From Cryptomeria japonica (taxonomy: Eukaryota > Streptophyta > Pinopsida > Cupressales > Cupressaceae): a stretch of 64,000 nucleotides of DNA. The notes under the pieces were generated by a model that saw only the letters and a list, made by a program, of their open reading frames with translations, ran no database searches and was not told the DNA's origin. The stretch lies in NCBI RefSeq assembly GCF_030272615.1, contig NC_081415.1, forward strand, positions 511,257,873 through 511,321,872, read 5' to 3'. Below are positions 36,507-48,614 of this stretch, one piece after another. The translations under genes and the position numbers were made by a program. Positions within the stretch are counted from its first letter, which is position 1. Each line of letters starts with the position of its first letter.

Positions 36507-39500
36507 TGTAGTACCCCTGCCCTAATCAATCTCTAACCTTGGCTTAATCTTGATCAGTTTATCGTAATATTATGTGATAGTCAGATGATTGATTTTACGC
36601 ATCACTGTTGATGTGATTTTCTCACTAGTTGTATGCAAGTTATTCGGTGTTCCTATTTCATGGTATTAACATCGAGCTAACGCTTTTAGTAAATTTTATA
36701 TATGTATGCATGTATGACTCTTGGTTGCAGGAAATTTCAGGTACAACGCCGCATGAGTGCGAGGTTCGTCTTCACCTGGATTGCAGGTTTGAGTGTACCT
36801 TTTTAATCCTTAGAGTTGGATTAGGTGGTCGTAAGACCCTAGTTGACCTTCGTCGTGCTCAAGTGGGCATCGTCAGTCATCATCGGTTATCCCTTTTTGT
36901 TTGGGTTTGCGAGTCGTCTGTTTGGTTGACCTTCTCGATTTGTGTGCTTGGTGTGTATGGTTAAATCGATTATTTATTCCTTAGTAATTATTTTGATTAT
37001 ATATGTGTTTGTGCAGTGAAGATTAATGGATTAATTAGTCTGGTTCTTGTTATGTGATTTTCGTTGATATTGGATTGCTCGTTAAATTGGGAGTGAGTTT
37101 GATTTAATGACTGATTTTGATTATTAAATGCATTTTATTTATGCTGTAGAAAAAGAAAGTTTTATATTTTATCGCCATAGAGTTAATTGTGCTCTGTTGG
37201 CTTTTAGAAATTGAAAGGTTAAATTGAATTGATTAAAGAGAAATCGATTTTTGGAATTGATAAAACAAGTTATTTGTCGTTGTATTTAGAAAAGAATTAA
37301 ATTTTGTGAATTATTTTTAAATAAGAATTTTGATTCCAAAAATGGAATTTTTGGGGGTTTTGGAGAAGAGGCTTTTTGCTGAACCTGGCAGGATTGGGCT
37401 CTCCTTCAGCTACTCCAGGATTGCGTGTTAAGGTAGGATCCAACTCTCAATTTTAGTTTCTTTTTTTTTTTTTTTGTTGAAATGGAAATGGGGGTTTAAT
37501 CTTGGCTTTGGATTCTCCATTGAATGCCATGCTTTTGATGGATTTAGTAAATTAACCAGCTTGGCTGGAAGTGTTTTTGAGGTATTGTCAATTCCTCTTT
37601 GTTTTTGGGCGTTCGAAACCTTGGGTGGTTGTAAAAGAATGAAAAACCATCAAGAAAACATTATTTTCATATCAAACTGAAATTGTTATTTCAAATTTTT
37701 GAGTGGCTCTATTGGCTGTTTTAATCCGAACTGTGTTAAAGAAAATATATATGTTTTTTTTATTATTGAACTGTGCGTTCAACTTAGTTCGGACTGTGCG
37801 TATCGTGCTTTTCGGATCTGGGCGTTTGTTTTTATTAATTTGGACTGTGTTTTGGGGTTGGAGGCGGGGAGCGGAGCTCCCCCGCTCCTCCTCCCCTCTC
37901 CCCCGCTCGCCCTTGCTTCCCTTTCTCCCCGCGATGCCTGGTTCTCCGTTGGTGGGTGCGGCCGTGGCGGTTGCGGCTCACGGCGGTGGCCGCAAGGGCC
38001 GCGGTGGCCGCAGGGCGCCGCGGCACCTGCGGGCACCACCGTGGCGCCGCCCACGAAGCCCCCCAATGCCTGCGGCTAGGGTTAGGGTTAGGGCACGGCC
38101 CGCCCTACCCTTTTGCCTAATGCGGGTTTTTTTTTAAATTAGTTTTTTTGAAAACATTTTTTTTAATGTATTTTTTTTATCATTTAAAAAAAAAAAAGAA
38201 ATGCAAATAACATTTGTAAATATCATTTTAATGATTAAGTTTATTTAGTTCTTAATTTTGATTAAGGTGGTATAATAGTTGCAAATGCTAGTTGATTTTG
38301 ATCAACGTTATAATGGAGTTTATAGGCTAATTGTCATTCATCTTCATTTCGTGACTTTGCCCTTTTAAAGTAAGTTCTACAACTGTGAATTTTCGCAAAT
38401 GAATTGGGTAGATTATATTCTAATTGATGTGGTTAAATATCATCTTAGAACATATCATTTGGCTAATTGAGAAGTAGTGAAATATTTATTGTTGGGTGTC
38501 TGAATTGAATCGATGTGCTTTTGGAAATGATTAGCTTCTTTAGATTCTCTTTCTACATTTTTAATTCCGTAATCCGTATAATGTATCTGGAATTGAAATT
38601 ATGAATCTGTAGAGATTGATTTTAGACCAGTATGTTAATGATGTTTTGTTGGAGATTAAATATCTTATTTTAATTGATTAATGGTTGTCTAAGTTTGATT
38701 AATATGTATTTGGTTTAAGAACTCTTTATGACTTATATGTCTGTTGATGCTTTGAACCTTAGGAGTTAGAAAACCAAGAACAACTTATCCCTTGATGAGG
38801 TAGATAACTATAATCTGTTTTAGATCATGTAGAAAACTTGATCGTCTTGTAATGATTAAATCAATTTGAGGAAATATTGTCTTTTCTGATTATTGCCTTG
38901 CGAGTTTGATTTCTGTATTCTCTTTTAATTATGAAATGGCAAGAGTGCTTTGTTTAGTAGGACCCTGTCGTATGGATTGACTTGGGGTACTTGTTTCAGT
39001 CCTCGAATTCCGAGTTGATGGTTGTACTGTGGTAGTGTCGTTTTGACCATATCCTCTTTGTGTGAGTCGAATGATGATTTGTGGTTGACCGTTGTTGGTC
39101 AGGTCTCTAGTTAGAGTACCGTCAGTAAGTGTTCACCTTTGAGTCGTGTTTGACCAGATGATTGTTTCTCTCTTCTTGAACTCCGTTCGTCTGACCATGT
39201 CTATTCTTTGGTTTGAGTTCGTTTGAGTATAGTCTAGTGTCGTATGGGAAAGTGGCTTTCGATTGGGGGCCGCGCCCAAAGTGGCTGCTGGGTAACCCGT
39301 CGAAAGTGAGTCTAATAAGTGATAACCTAAGTAGATTAGAATGTAATCTCTAAGTAAGATAATGTGCCTCACACATGGGACGAGTGCTATCATAGATTCG
39401 ACATGCTGTGAGAAGGCCTGAAATGGCAAACCATCTTCCTTGTCTTCACGAGAGGATGTGTGGGTCCACATGAGGCTTGGATGGGCCGGAAGCTCTGATT

Positions 39501-40646
39501 AGGTTGCCAGGGTGACCTAGTGTATGGGGCCGGAACCTATGAAGACTTGCCATGGTATCCATACCAGGTTGTGTGATGACACTTGTCCCTACGTTCGCTA
39601 GTGTGTTGTCGTTTTGTCCTGTTAGGAGTACCTTTGTGAGTCGTCCTTTTGTCTCTGCCCTTGTGAGTGTCGGTTTCATGTTAGACCTTGGGTGGTGATG
39701 GCTCAGTTTTATGGATGCTCTCATGGATCTCTTGTTTTTAGCTTTGATTATGTTCAGCTGGATCCTGTTCTTTTTAAAGGATCGTTTATGTATTAATTGA
39801 CCGGTGCGGTCGTTTGTATATTGTTTATGTATCGCCTTGATGGCTGGATTGTATAGTGTAACCTCTTGTATTCTTAACCTTTATTAATTATCAGAGGGGT
39901 CTTGCAGTTGAGCAGACCCGAAGATGTAGCCCTTTAGGGGTGAACTCCGAGATCATTATGGTGTTATGTGGGGTTATTCTCTTATGTTTCCTTTATTCAG
40001 CCTTATCATGTATGTTTAGCTTATGTTAAAATGGTTAAGTGGATAAATGGGAATTAACTATAAATGCTTATATTCAGTTCTTTCTTGAATGCCATGTTGA
40101 TCGAATGCGTAAGTGGTTTAGATGAGATTTATCGTAGATGCTAGTATGCAATCGTCTTTTAAAATGCAATAAGTTGGAATATGAATGATTGTAACTTAGA
40201 GTAATGAATTATACTCAGTTGTTGTTAATGAATTTAAATATGCTTGGAAAGATCTATTATGTTATGATGAAATCCTTGTGTATTAGAATGTTAGATGTAT
40301 GGTTTGTAATTTTAAATGAAAGCTTGAATGAAGATTATCAATAGATCTTAATGAACAAATCCTTGTTGTGATTTATATTTCCATCTTTTGAAAGAAATTA
40401 TCTTGATTAAGAATTATCTCATTGTTAAGATATTAGCTTATTGGTCTTATTGTGTGAGTAAAGTGAATCATGAATTTAAGTAATCTTGTTGGGAAAATCT
40501 TTAGGAGTTAGTTGAAGTCTTCCGCTTTGTTATATGAATCTTTGATATCTTGTTGCATCTTATGTGTTGTAACCTTAAAAGAAAAATTGCACTCTATTCT
40601 TGTGTTATAGCTTAATCCCTTCGGGGTTTCCTGGCGGGGCATTACA
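36507..40646 (+). repeat. LARD-C 5' LTR (4140 bp)
   Basis: Runs from TGTAGTACCCC to GGGGCATTACA. It lacks 85 bp that the 3' LTR keeps at about 45261-45345, the break lying between two copies of TTTTTGGG. It retains 34 bp (about 40553-40586) lost from the 3' LTR. Confidence 0.92.
37851..38111. other. GC-rich block of the LARD-C 5' LTR
   Basis: A GC-rich island with GGTGGCCGC and GCGCCGCGG words, ending in GGCTAGGGTTAGGGTTAGGGC. In element orientation an ATATATATG run (about 37745-37753) lies about 100 nt upstream. The equivalent in the 3' LTR is at 45849-46111. Confidence 0.65.
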
Positions 40647-40648
40647 TT

Positions 40649-40662
40649 TGGTATCAGAGCCC
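40649..40662 (+). promoter_or_regulatory. LARD-C primer binding site (initiator Met tRNA type)
   Basis: TGGTATCAGAGCCC starts 2 nt after the CATTACA end of the 5' LTR. Confidence 0.9.
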
Positions 40663-43600
40663 ATGTTGCAAACATTGGGATCTCTGGTGTCGCGTGTGCC
40701 CTCTATTTGTATGAGGTGTATCGACCCTATGTGTATGCTTGTCCTCCTTTTGCATGTGAGTGATTGAGCAGACCTTAGCTGGTGTGTAACGTGTGTGTTC
40801 ACACCTTGTTTTCGCCTTCTTGATGTCTGGGTCTACGATTACTCTTATTCTGAAGAGAGTCGTATGTACCTCCCTTTTTGAGTGTTGTACTCTTTAGACT
40901 AACCCATTTGGGTTGGTCCGTGCTTGTCTTGAATCTGAAAGTGCGAATTGTGCTTGTTTTAAAGTTTATGATCTAGCTTAATGTTGTCCATTTGAAGGAC
41001 TAGTATGGCAATTATTGAATTCTTATTTTGTAGAAAATTAAATGATAATCACCATTCCTCTCTTTCTTTCTGGAAATTAAAATGATTAAGATATGTGTAA
41101 TTATCTTTGATTTGAGTTTCTTGTTTGCAAGAGAAAAGGGTGTGGCTTCTTGAACCCTTGAGTGAGCCTTATGTCGTTTATGTTTTTAGATTATTAAATG
41201 GGCTATGGGTTTTAAAAAAAAAAAAAAGAAAAAAAAAAGGGATTATTTCGGTTATTGGGAGAAAATTGTATGTGTACGTTTAAAGAATTCTCCATGTGTA
41301 TGTTGTAGGAGTAGCATGATTAAATTCTACCTTAGTAAGGTGCATTGCTATGCGAATAGTTGAATTATGTGAAACTACTTGGTTTGTAGAAGTATTAAAA
41401 AGAGCATGTTATTGTAGCTTCAAGAGAGTATTAATGTGTTCTTCGAAAGATTGTCTTATGTGTTTCATTAAACCAGTTTGATTGAAGATATATTTTAGCA
41501 AATGCTCCATTGAACTCGCTTTTGGGTATGTGTAATTACCTTAATGTGTTTAGAAAGTGCGAATGAAAAAGCTTGTTTGATGTGCATGCATTAATATGTT
41601 TTATTTGGGTAATAGCTCTTTGCTTATCTTTGATCATAATGTGATCTTCTCTAATAGGTTGCAAATTATGACATGTGTTTATATTGTATTATTATGAGTG
41701 AGTGTTCTTAAGAGGTCTTGCATTATCAAAAAGATTGCCTCTATTGATCTCTGTTTTGTTTGGAAAACTAGAACCTCCTGTTGCAACCATAATTATTGGA
41801 AATGTTTTGTTAGGCTGATTGTCATCCTTCTAAACGGTAGCGAATGAAAACCGTGTAATTGAAATGATAGGCTTATAGTGAGAAATGTGATATTATAGCG
41901 TGACCTTGATTGATCTTGCGTGTTTTGTAGGAAATAGTTTGGTTATCAAACTCTCCTTCCCTTCTCTTTGCCTAATCATGAGATTTTTAGAAATGGTATT
42001 AAAGAGTGCATTGATTTAAATAGAATGTTTATAAAACATGTGAAATTGTATGTTGCTTTTGGCTTCATAGTGATAGATGAAAGTCTTAAGCTTTAGAAAT
42101 GAATTTGCTTAGCTAGTAATTTAGTTATGAATGCTTAGTGAGATTCGAGAAAGATATAGGAATGATGTTATTTCCTTATGTAATTGTGAATTGTTAATAA
42201 TTTCAGTACTTGAATCTAGAGTAAACTTGATTCAGTTATTTATATAGAAAGCATAATTGGAATCTTCCTTGTATAGATGTTAGCGTACTGAAAAGTACTC
42301 CCCGTATATGTGACTAAACTAGTATTGGTGTATTTGTGTGTATTGTAAGAAACCAGTGCTTATCTTGTGTGCCCATGGATTGGTGAAGTAATCAACCATG
42401 GAGGATATGTTGCTTATGAGTATGGGAAACCATACTGTTTATGTGTTGTTGTTTAATTGTCTCCCTATTGAGTACCAAACCTCGGGTTGTGGGTAACTCA
42501 GTATGTTAAGGGGTAGTATTCGAAGTAACCGTTCCTTGAATAGTATGGATTGGCGTACAAGTAATGTCGGTGCGAAGCGACTTTAGCTTCTCTACTTCGA
42601 GGAATGATATAGTTGTACTACTAAACTGTATCAAAGGTGTACTCAATACTTTCCCTTGTGATGAACCTATTTATGAGGTTCATGAGTGCCAGCCTTATTC
42701 CTATCCTTTATCTTGAGCATATAGATGGCAGTTTTTGAGCATATTGTTGGATTCTATTGGAGCATCTGTTGCCTTGTCTTCATGAGAGGCATGTTATTGT
42801 TCTTACATAAGTTGCCAACTGACTAGTGTTGGTAGACTTGTGGGTAGACCTTAGCCATGTATACCTCTGGCTTACGGCGAGTATCCTGAGAGGAACATCA
42901 CTATGCGGAGTGTGACTGGCACGTGCCTTATCCGCGGGGTACACTGCCATGCGGGATACGTCCATTGCGTGCTTTGTCCGCTTGGAGTATTGCCATGCCG
43001 TGCTGAGACACGATGCGGGATGTAGTAGACATTTCCATGCGGCCTACTGCTAGGTATTGGGTAGAGTCATGCCACGTGACGACGTGATGCGGGGTGATGT
43101 CGAGGTGCACACTGCCATGCCATGTGGTTGTGTGACTTGGCCACACCACATGATGAGCTACTAGGATAGCTAGACGATTGTTCCTTCCTTCATCGTTGGT
43201 GGCTAGCTATTAGTCACGTAGTGATGTAATGTGCAATTGTGATTTTCTTTTAATTATTTATTTATTTCCTTGGGGATCAGCAATTTATTTTACTTTGACT
43301 GTGAAGGTTTAGCCACGATCTTGTGATCTTTTGCACTTTTGATTTGGTGTTGAGATTCCGGATTATTTTCTTGCCTTACTGTTGGAATTGAGGATTTATT
43401 ATCTTTATTCTTCTGTACTTTGGTGGCTAAACCGGTTTATCCTTGTTGTTTTCGTATGCTGGTCTTGTGTTGCAATGTGAATTCCTCTCCAAGAACGTAG
43501 GAGACAGGCTTGGATGAGTGTATACGAGGAAGTAGACGCAAGGAACCTTGAGGATGGAGGTATGTGAGGCTATGATGCAGCTAGTATCCACTACCTACCA

Positions 43601-44408
43601 ATGTGTGGTGACTATCTCTTGGAGGCTAACCACCTTGTTCAACAAGGGATATTCACAGAGGTTTTGTATGGAAGGTAGCACCGCTATGGTGTGCCTAGCA
43701 CCATCGAGCCTTTGAGTGAGATATTGGATTCTTATGATCATATTGTTGTTCTGAGATCAGGCATGGAGATGCTGATCGTGCATGTTATCTTTGACCGAGC
43801 ATTAGACATGCTCACATGTGGCCTTTTCTGTTATGCATTCCAGTTATGTGGATGGTTATTATTTGTATCATGGAGTAAATTGTGTTAACTTGTCACTATG
43901 TTATGGGACATAGTCATTGGAAAGGTTTTCTTATGCCTGGCAAGTGTAATCAATTGAGTTATTTCGTTGCTCTTATTTCATGGAAGTAATTTGGTTGTAG
44001 AAATTGATATTTTGAGCTAGTTCTATGTTATTAAATCTTATGATAAAGATGGATTGGTAAAGGAAGATTGACCTTGATGGCATGTTTTATTGTCATTTTT
44101 GGTCGATGATCATGGTAATTGTTGTTTACCTCTTTGTAATGTTTTAATTTGGTGTAATGAATGGAAGAAAATTCCTGTTTTCTCTACTATGATTGTGGAT
44201 AATTCCTAGAATATTGTAAGGAATGTACAGTTTTAGATGTATCTGGCCAATGGATAATGGCTTTTGTAAAGGATTTTGCAATTATATTTCATTTATTTAT
44301 GGAAAGATTTCTATGGGCAATTTGACTTTTGTTGAATGAGTTTCAGGGCTGATGCGTACGACATGTTCTCCATCTAGCCTTACGACTTCCAGAAGTAAGT
44401 CAGAACCT
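40663..44408 (+). other. LARD-C internal domain, non-coding
   Basis: About 3.75 kb with no recognisable protein. A poly(A)-rich run at 41212-41239 is absent from the equivalents in A and B. A module at about 42880-43150 is GC-richer and repeats GATGCGGG and GCCATGC words. It is about 100 bp longer here than in LARD-A. Such a conserved untranslated block could hold a packaging or dimerisation signal, which is inference. Confidence 0.75.
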
Positions 44409-44419
44409 AGGGTGGAGAA
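44409..44419 (+). promoter_or_regulatory. LARD-C polypurine tract, weakened
   Basis: AGGGTGGAGAA precedes the 3' LTR. Compared with the unbroken G6 tracts of A and B, one G is T. Confidence 0.7.
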
Positions 44420-47400
44420 TGTAGTACCCCTGCCCTAATCAATCTCTAACCTTGGCTTAATCTTGATCAGTTTATCGTAATATTATGTGATAGTCAGATG
44501 ATTGATTTTATGCATCGCTGTTGATGTGATTTTCTCACTAGTTGTATGCAAGTTATTCGGTGTTCCTATTTCGTGGTATTAACATCGAGCTAACGCTTTC
44601 AGTAAATTTTATATATGTATGCATGTATGACTCTTGGTTGCAGGAAATTTCAGGTACAACGCCGCATGAGTGCGAGGTTCGTCTTCACCTGGATTGCAGT
44701 TTTGAGTGTACCTTTTTAATCCTTAGAGTTGGATTAGGTGGTCGTAAGACCCTAGTTGACCTTCGTCGTGCTCAAGTGAGCATCGTCAGTCGTCGTCGAT
44801 TGTCCCTTTTTGTTTGGGTTTGCGAGTCGTCTATTTGGTTGACCTTCTCGGTTTGCATGCTTGGTGTGTATGGTTAAATCGATTATTTATTCCTTAGTAA
44901 TTATTTTGATTATATATGCGTTTGTGCAGTGAAGATTAATAGATTAATTAGTCTAGTTCCCGTTATGTGATTTTCGTTGATATTGGATTGCTCGTTAAAT
45001 TGGGAGTGAGTTTGATTTAATGACTGATTTTGATTATTAAATGCATTTTATTTATGCTGTAGAAAAAGAAAGTTTTATATTGTATCGCCATAGAGTTAAT
45101 TGTGCTCTGTTGGCTTTTAGAATTTGAAAGGTTAAATTGAATTGATTAAGGAGAAATCGATTTTTGGAATTGATAAAACAAGTTATTTGTTGTTGTTTTT
45201 AGAAAAGAATTAAATTTTGTGAATTATTTTTAAATAAGAATTTTTATTCCAAAAATGGAATTTTTGGGTCAACTCTTCCTTATAACCCAAATTTGGGAAA
45301 ATTTGGGGAGGATGGACATTTTGGAGGAGATTTTGGTTGGAAAGATTTTTGGGGGTTTTGGAGAAGAGGCTTTTTGCCGAACCTGGCAGGATTGGGCTCT
45401 CCTTCAGCTACTCCAGGATTGCGTGTTAAGGTAGGATCCAACTCTCAATTTTAGTTTCTTTTTTTTTTTTTTGTTGAAATGGAAATGGGGGTTTAATCTT
45501 GGCTTTGGATTCTCCATTGAATGCCATGCTTTTGATGGATTTAGTAAATTAACCAGCTTGGCTGGAAGTGTTTTTGAGGTATTGTCAATTCCTCTTTGTT
45601 TTTGGGCGTTTGAAACCTGGGGTGGTTGTAAAAGAATGAAAAACCATCAAGAAAACATTATTTTCATATCAAACCGAAATTGTTATTTCAAATTTTTGAG
45701 TGGGTCTATTGGTTGTTTTAATCCGAACTGTGTTAAAGAAAATATATATGTTTTTTTTTATTATTGAACTGTGCGTTCAACTTAGTTCAGACTGTGCGTA
45801 TCGTGCTTTTCGGATCTGGGCGTTTGTTTTTATTAATTTGGACTGTGTTTTGGGGTTGGAGGCGGGGAGCGGAGCTCCCCCGCTCCTCCTCCCCTCTCCC
45901 CCGCTCGCCCTTGCTTCCCTTTCTCCCCGCGATGCCTGGTTCTCCGTTGGTGGGTGCGGCCGTGGCAGTTGTGGCTCACGACGGTGGCCGCAAGGGCCGC
46001 GGTGGCCGCAGGGCGCCGCGGCACCTGCGGGCACCACCGTGATGCCGCCCACGAAGCCCCCCAATGCCTGCGGCTAGGGTTAGGGTTAGGGCACGGCCCG
46101 CCCTACCCTTTTGCCTAATGCGCATTTTTTTTTAATTAGCTTTTTTGAAAACATTTTTTTTAATGTATTTTTTTTATCATTTAAAAAAAAAAAAGAAATG
46201 CAAATAACATTTGTAAATATCATTTTAATGATTAAGTTTATTTAGTTCTTAATTTTGATTAAGGTGGTATAATAGTTGCAAATGCTAGTTGATTTTGATC
46301 AACGTTATAATGGAGTTTATAGGCTAATTGTCATTCATCTTCATTTCGTGACTTTGCCCTTTTAAATTAAGTTCTACAACTGTGAATTTTCGCAAATGAA
46401 TTGGGTAGATTATATTCTAATTGATGTGGTTAAATATCATCTTAGAACATATCATTTGGCTAATTGAGAAGTAGTGAAATATTTATCGTTGGGTGTCTGA
46501 ATTGAATCGATGTGCTTTTGCAAATGATAAGCTTCTTTAGATTCTCTTTCTACATTTTTAATTCCGTAATCCATATAATGTATCTGGAATTGAAATTATG
46601 AATCTGTAGAGATTGATTTTAGACCAGTATGTTAACGATGTTTTGTTGGAGATTAAATATCTTATTTTAATTGATTAATGGTTGTCTGAATTTGATTAAT
46701 ATGTATTTGGTTTAAGAACTCTTTATGACTTATATGTCTATTGATGCTTTGAACCTTAGGAGTTAGAAAACCAAGAACAACTTATCCCTTGATGAGGTAG
46801 ATAACTGTAATCTGTTTTAGATCATGTAGAAAACTTGATCGTCTTGTAATGATTAAATCAATTTGAGGAAATATTGTCTTTTCTGATTATTGCCTTACGA
46901 GTTTGATTTCTGTATTCACTTTTAATTATGAAATGGCAAGAGTGATTTGTTTAGTAGGACCCTATTGTATGGATTGACTTGGGGTACTTGTTTCAGTCCT
47001 CGAATTCCGAGTTGACGGTTGTACTGTGGTAGTGTCGTTTTGACCATATCCTCTTTGTGTGAGTCGAATGATGATTTGTGGTTGACCGTTGTTGGTCAGG
47101 TCTCTAGTTAGAGTACCGTCAGTAAGTGTTCACCTTTGAGTCGTGTTTGACCAGATGATTGTTTCTCTCTTCTTGAACTCCGTTCGTCTGACCATGTCTA
47201 TTCTTTGGTTTGAGTTCGTTTGAGTATAGTCTAGTGTCGTATGGGAAAGTGGCTTTCGATTGGGGGCCGTGCCCAAAGTGGTTGCTGGGTAACCCGTCGA
47301 AAGTGAGTCTAATAAGTGATAACCTAAGTAGATTAGAATGTAATCTCTAAGTAAGATAATGTGCCTCACACATGGGACGAGTGCTATCATAGATTCGACA

Positions 47401-48609
47401 TGCTGTGAGAAGGCCTGAAATGGCAAACCATCTTCCTTGTCTTCACGAGAGGATGTGTGGGTCCACATGAGGCTTGGATGGGCCGGAAGCTCTGATTAGG
47501 TTGCCAGGGTGACCAAGTGTATGGGGTCGGAACCTATGAAGACTTGCCATGGTATCCATACCAGGTTGTGTGATGACACTTGTCCCTACGTTCGCTAGTG
47601 TGTTGTCCTTTTGTCCTGTTAGGAGTACCTTTGTGAGTCATCCTTTTGTCTCTGCCCTTGTGAGTGTCGGTTTCATGTTAGACCTTGGGTGGTGATGGCT
47701 CAGTTTTATGGATGCTCTCATGGATCTCTTGTTTTTAGCTTTGATTATGTTCAGCTGGATCCTGTTCTTTTTAAAGGATCGTTTATGTATTAATTGATCG
47801 GTGTGGTCGTTTGTATATTGTTTATGTATCGCCTTGATGGCTGGATTGTATAGTGTAACTTCTTGTATTCTTAACCTTTATTAATTATCAGAGGGGTCTT
47901 GCAGTTGAGCAGACCCGGAGATGTAGCCCTTTAGGGGTGAACTCCGAGATCATTATGGTGTTATGTGGGGTTATTCTCTTATGTTTCCTTTATTCAGCCT
48001 TATCATGTATGTTTAGCTTATGTTAAAATGGTTAAGTGGATAAATGGGAATTAACTATAAATGCTTATATTCAGTTCTTTCTTGAATGCCATGTTGATCG
48101 AATGCGTAAGTGGTTTAGATGAGATTTATCGTAGATGCTAGTATGCAATCGTCTTTTAAAATGCAATAAGTTGGAATATGAATGATTGTAACTTAGAGTA
48201 ATGAATTATACTCAGTTGTTGTTAAGGAATTTAAATATGCTTGGAAAGATCTCTTATGTTATGATGAAATCCTTGTGTATTAGAATGTTAGATGTATGGT
48301 TTGTAATTTTAAATGAAAGCTTGAATGAAGATTATGAATAGATCTTAATGAACGAATCCTTGTTGTGATTTATATTTCCATCTTTTGAAAGAAATTATCT
48401 TGATTAAGAATTATCTCGTTGTTAAGATATTAGCTTATTGGTCTTATTGTGTGAGTAAAGTGAATCGTGAATTTAAGTAATCTTGTTGGGAAACTGTTTA
48501 GGAGTTAGTTGAAGTCTTCCGCTTTGTTATATGAATCTTTGATATCTTGTTGCACTCTATTCTTGTGTTATAGCTTAATCCCTTCGGGGTTTCCTAGCGG
48601 GGCATTACA
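44420..48609 (+). repeat. LARD-C 3' LTR (4190 bp)
   Basis: Runs from TGTAGTACCCC to GGGGCATTACA. It lacks 34 bp near 48554 relative to the 5' LTR, the break lying between two TTGCA words. Adding back each deletion gives 4225 and 4224 bp for the two LTRs. A GC-rich block is at about 45849-46111. Confidence 0.92.
45849..46111. other. GC-rich block of the LARD-C 3' LTR
   Basis: Nearly identical to 37851-38111, including the TAGGGTTAGGGTTAGGG phrase. The few differences seen are G-to-A or C-to-T type. Confidence 0.65.
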
Positions 48610-48614
48610 CATAA

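Larger units (their letters stand above)
36507..48609 (+). mobile_element. LARD-C: complete long-LTR element nested in LARD-B
   Basis: A 12,103-bp element with 5-bp duplication CATAA (36502-36506 and 48610-48614), in the opposite orientation to its host LARD-B. Layout: 5' LTR 36507-40646, primer site 40649-40662, internal domain to 44408, purine tract 44409-44419, 3' LTR 44420-48609. It encodes no gag-pol. Nesting proves it inserted after LARD-B. Its LTRs differ from each other at roughly 1-3 percent in sampled stretches, nearly all of the differences transitions, plus one deletion in each. Confidence 0.92.

Noticed and set aside
38081-38092. TTAGGG-like repeats in the LARD-C GC block suggested an interstitial telomere
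   Set aside because: Only two to three TTAGGG-type units, recurring at the same place in both LTRs of one element. The usual plant repeat is TTTAGGG, so this is part of the GC-rich block.
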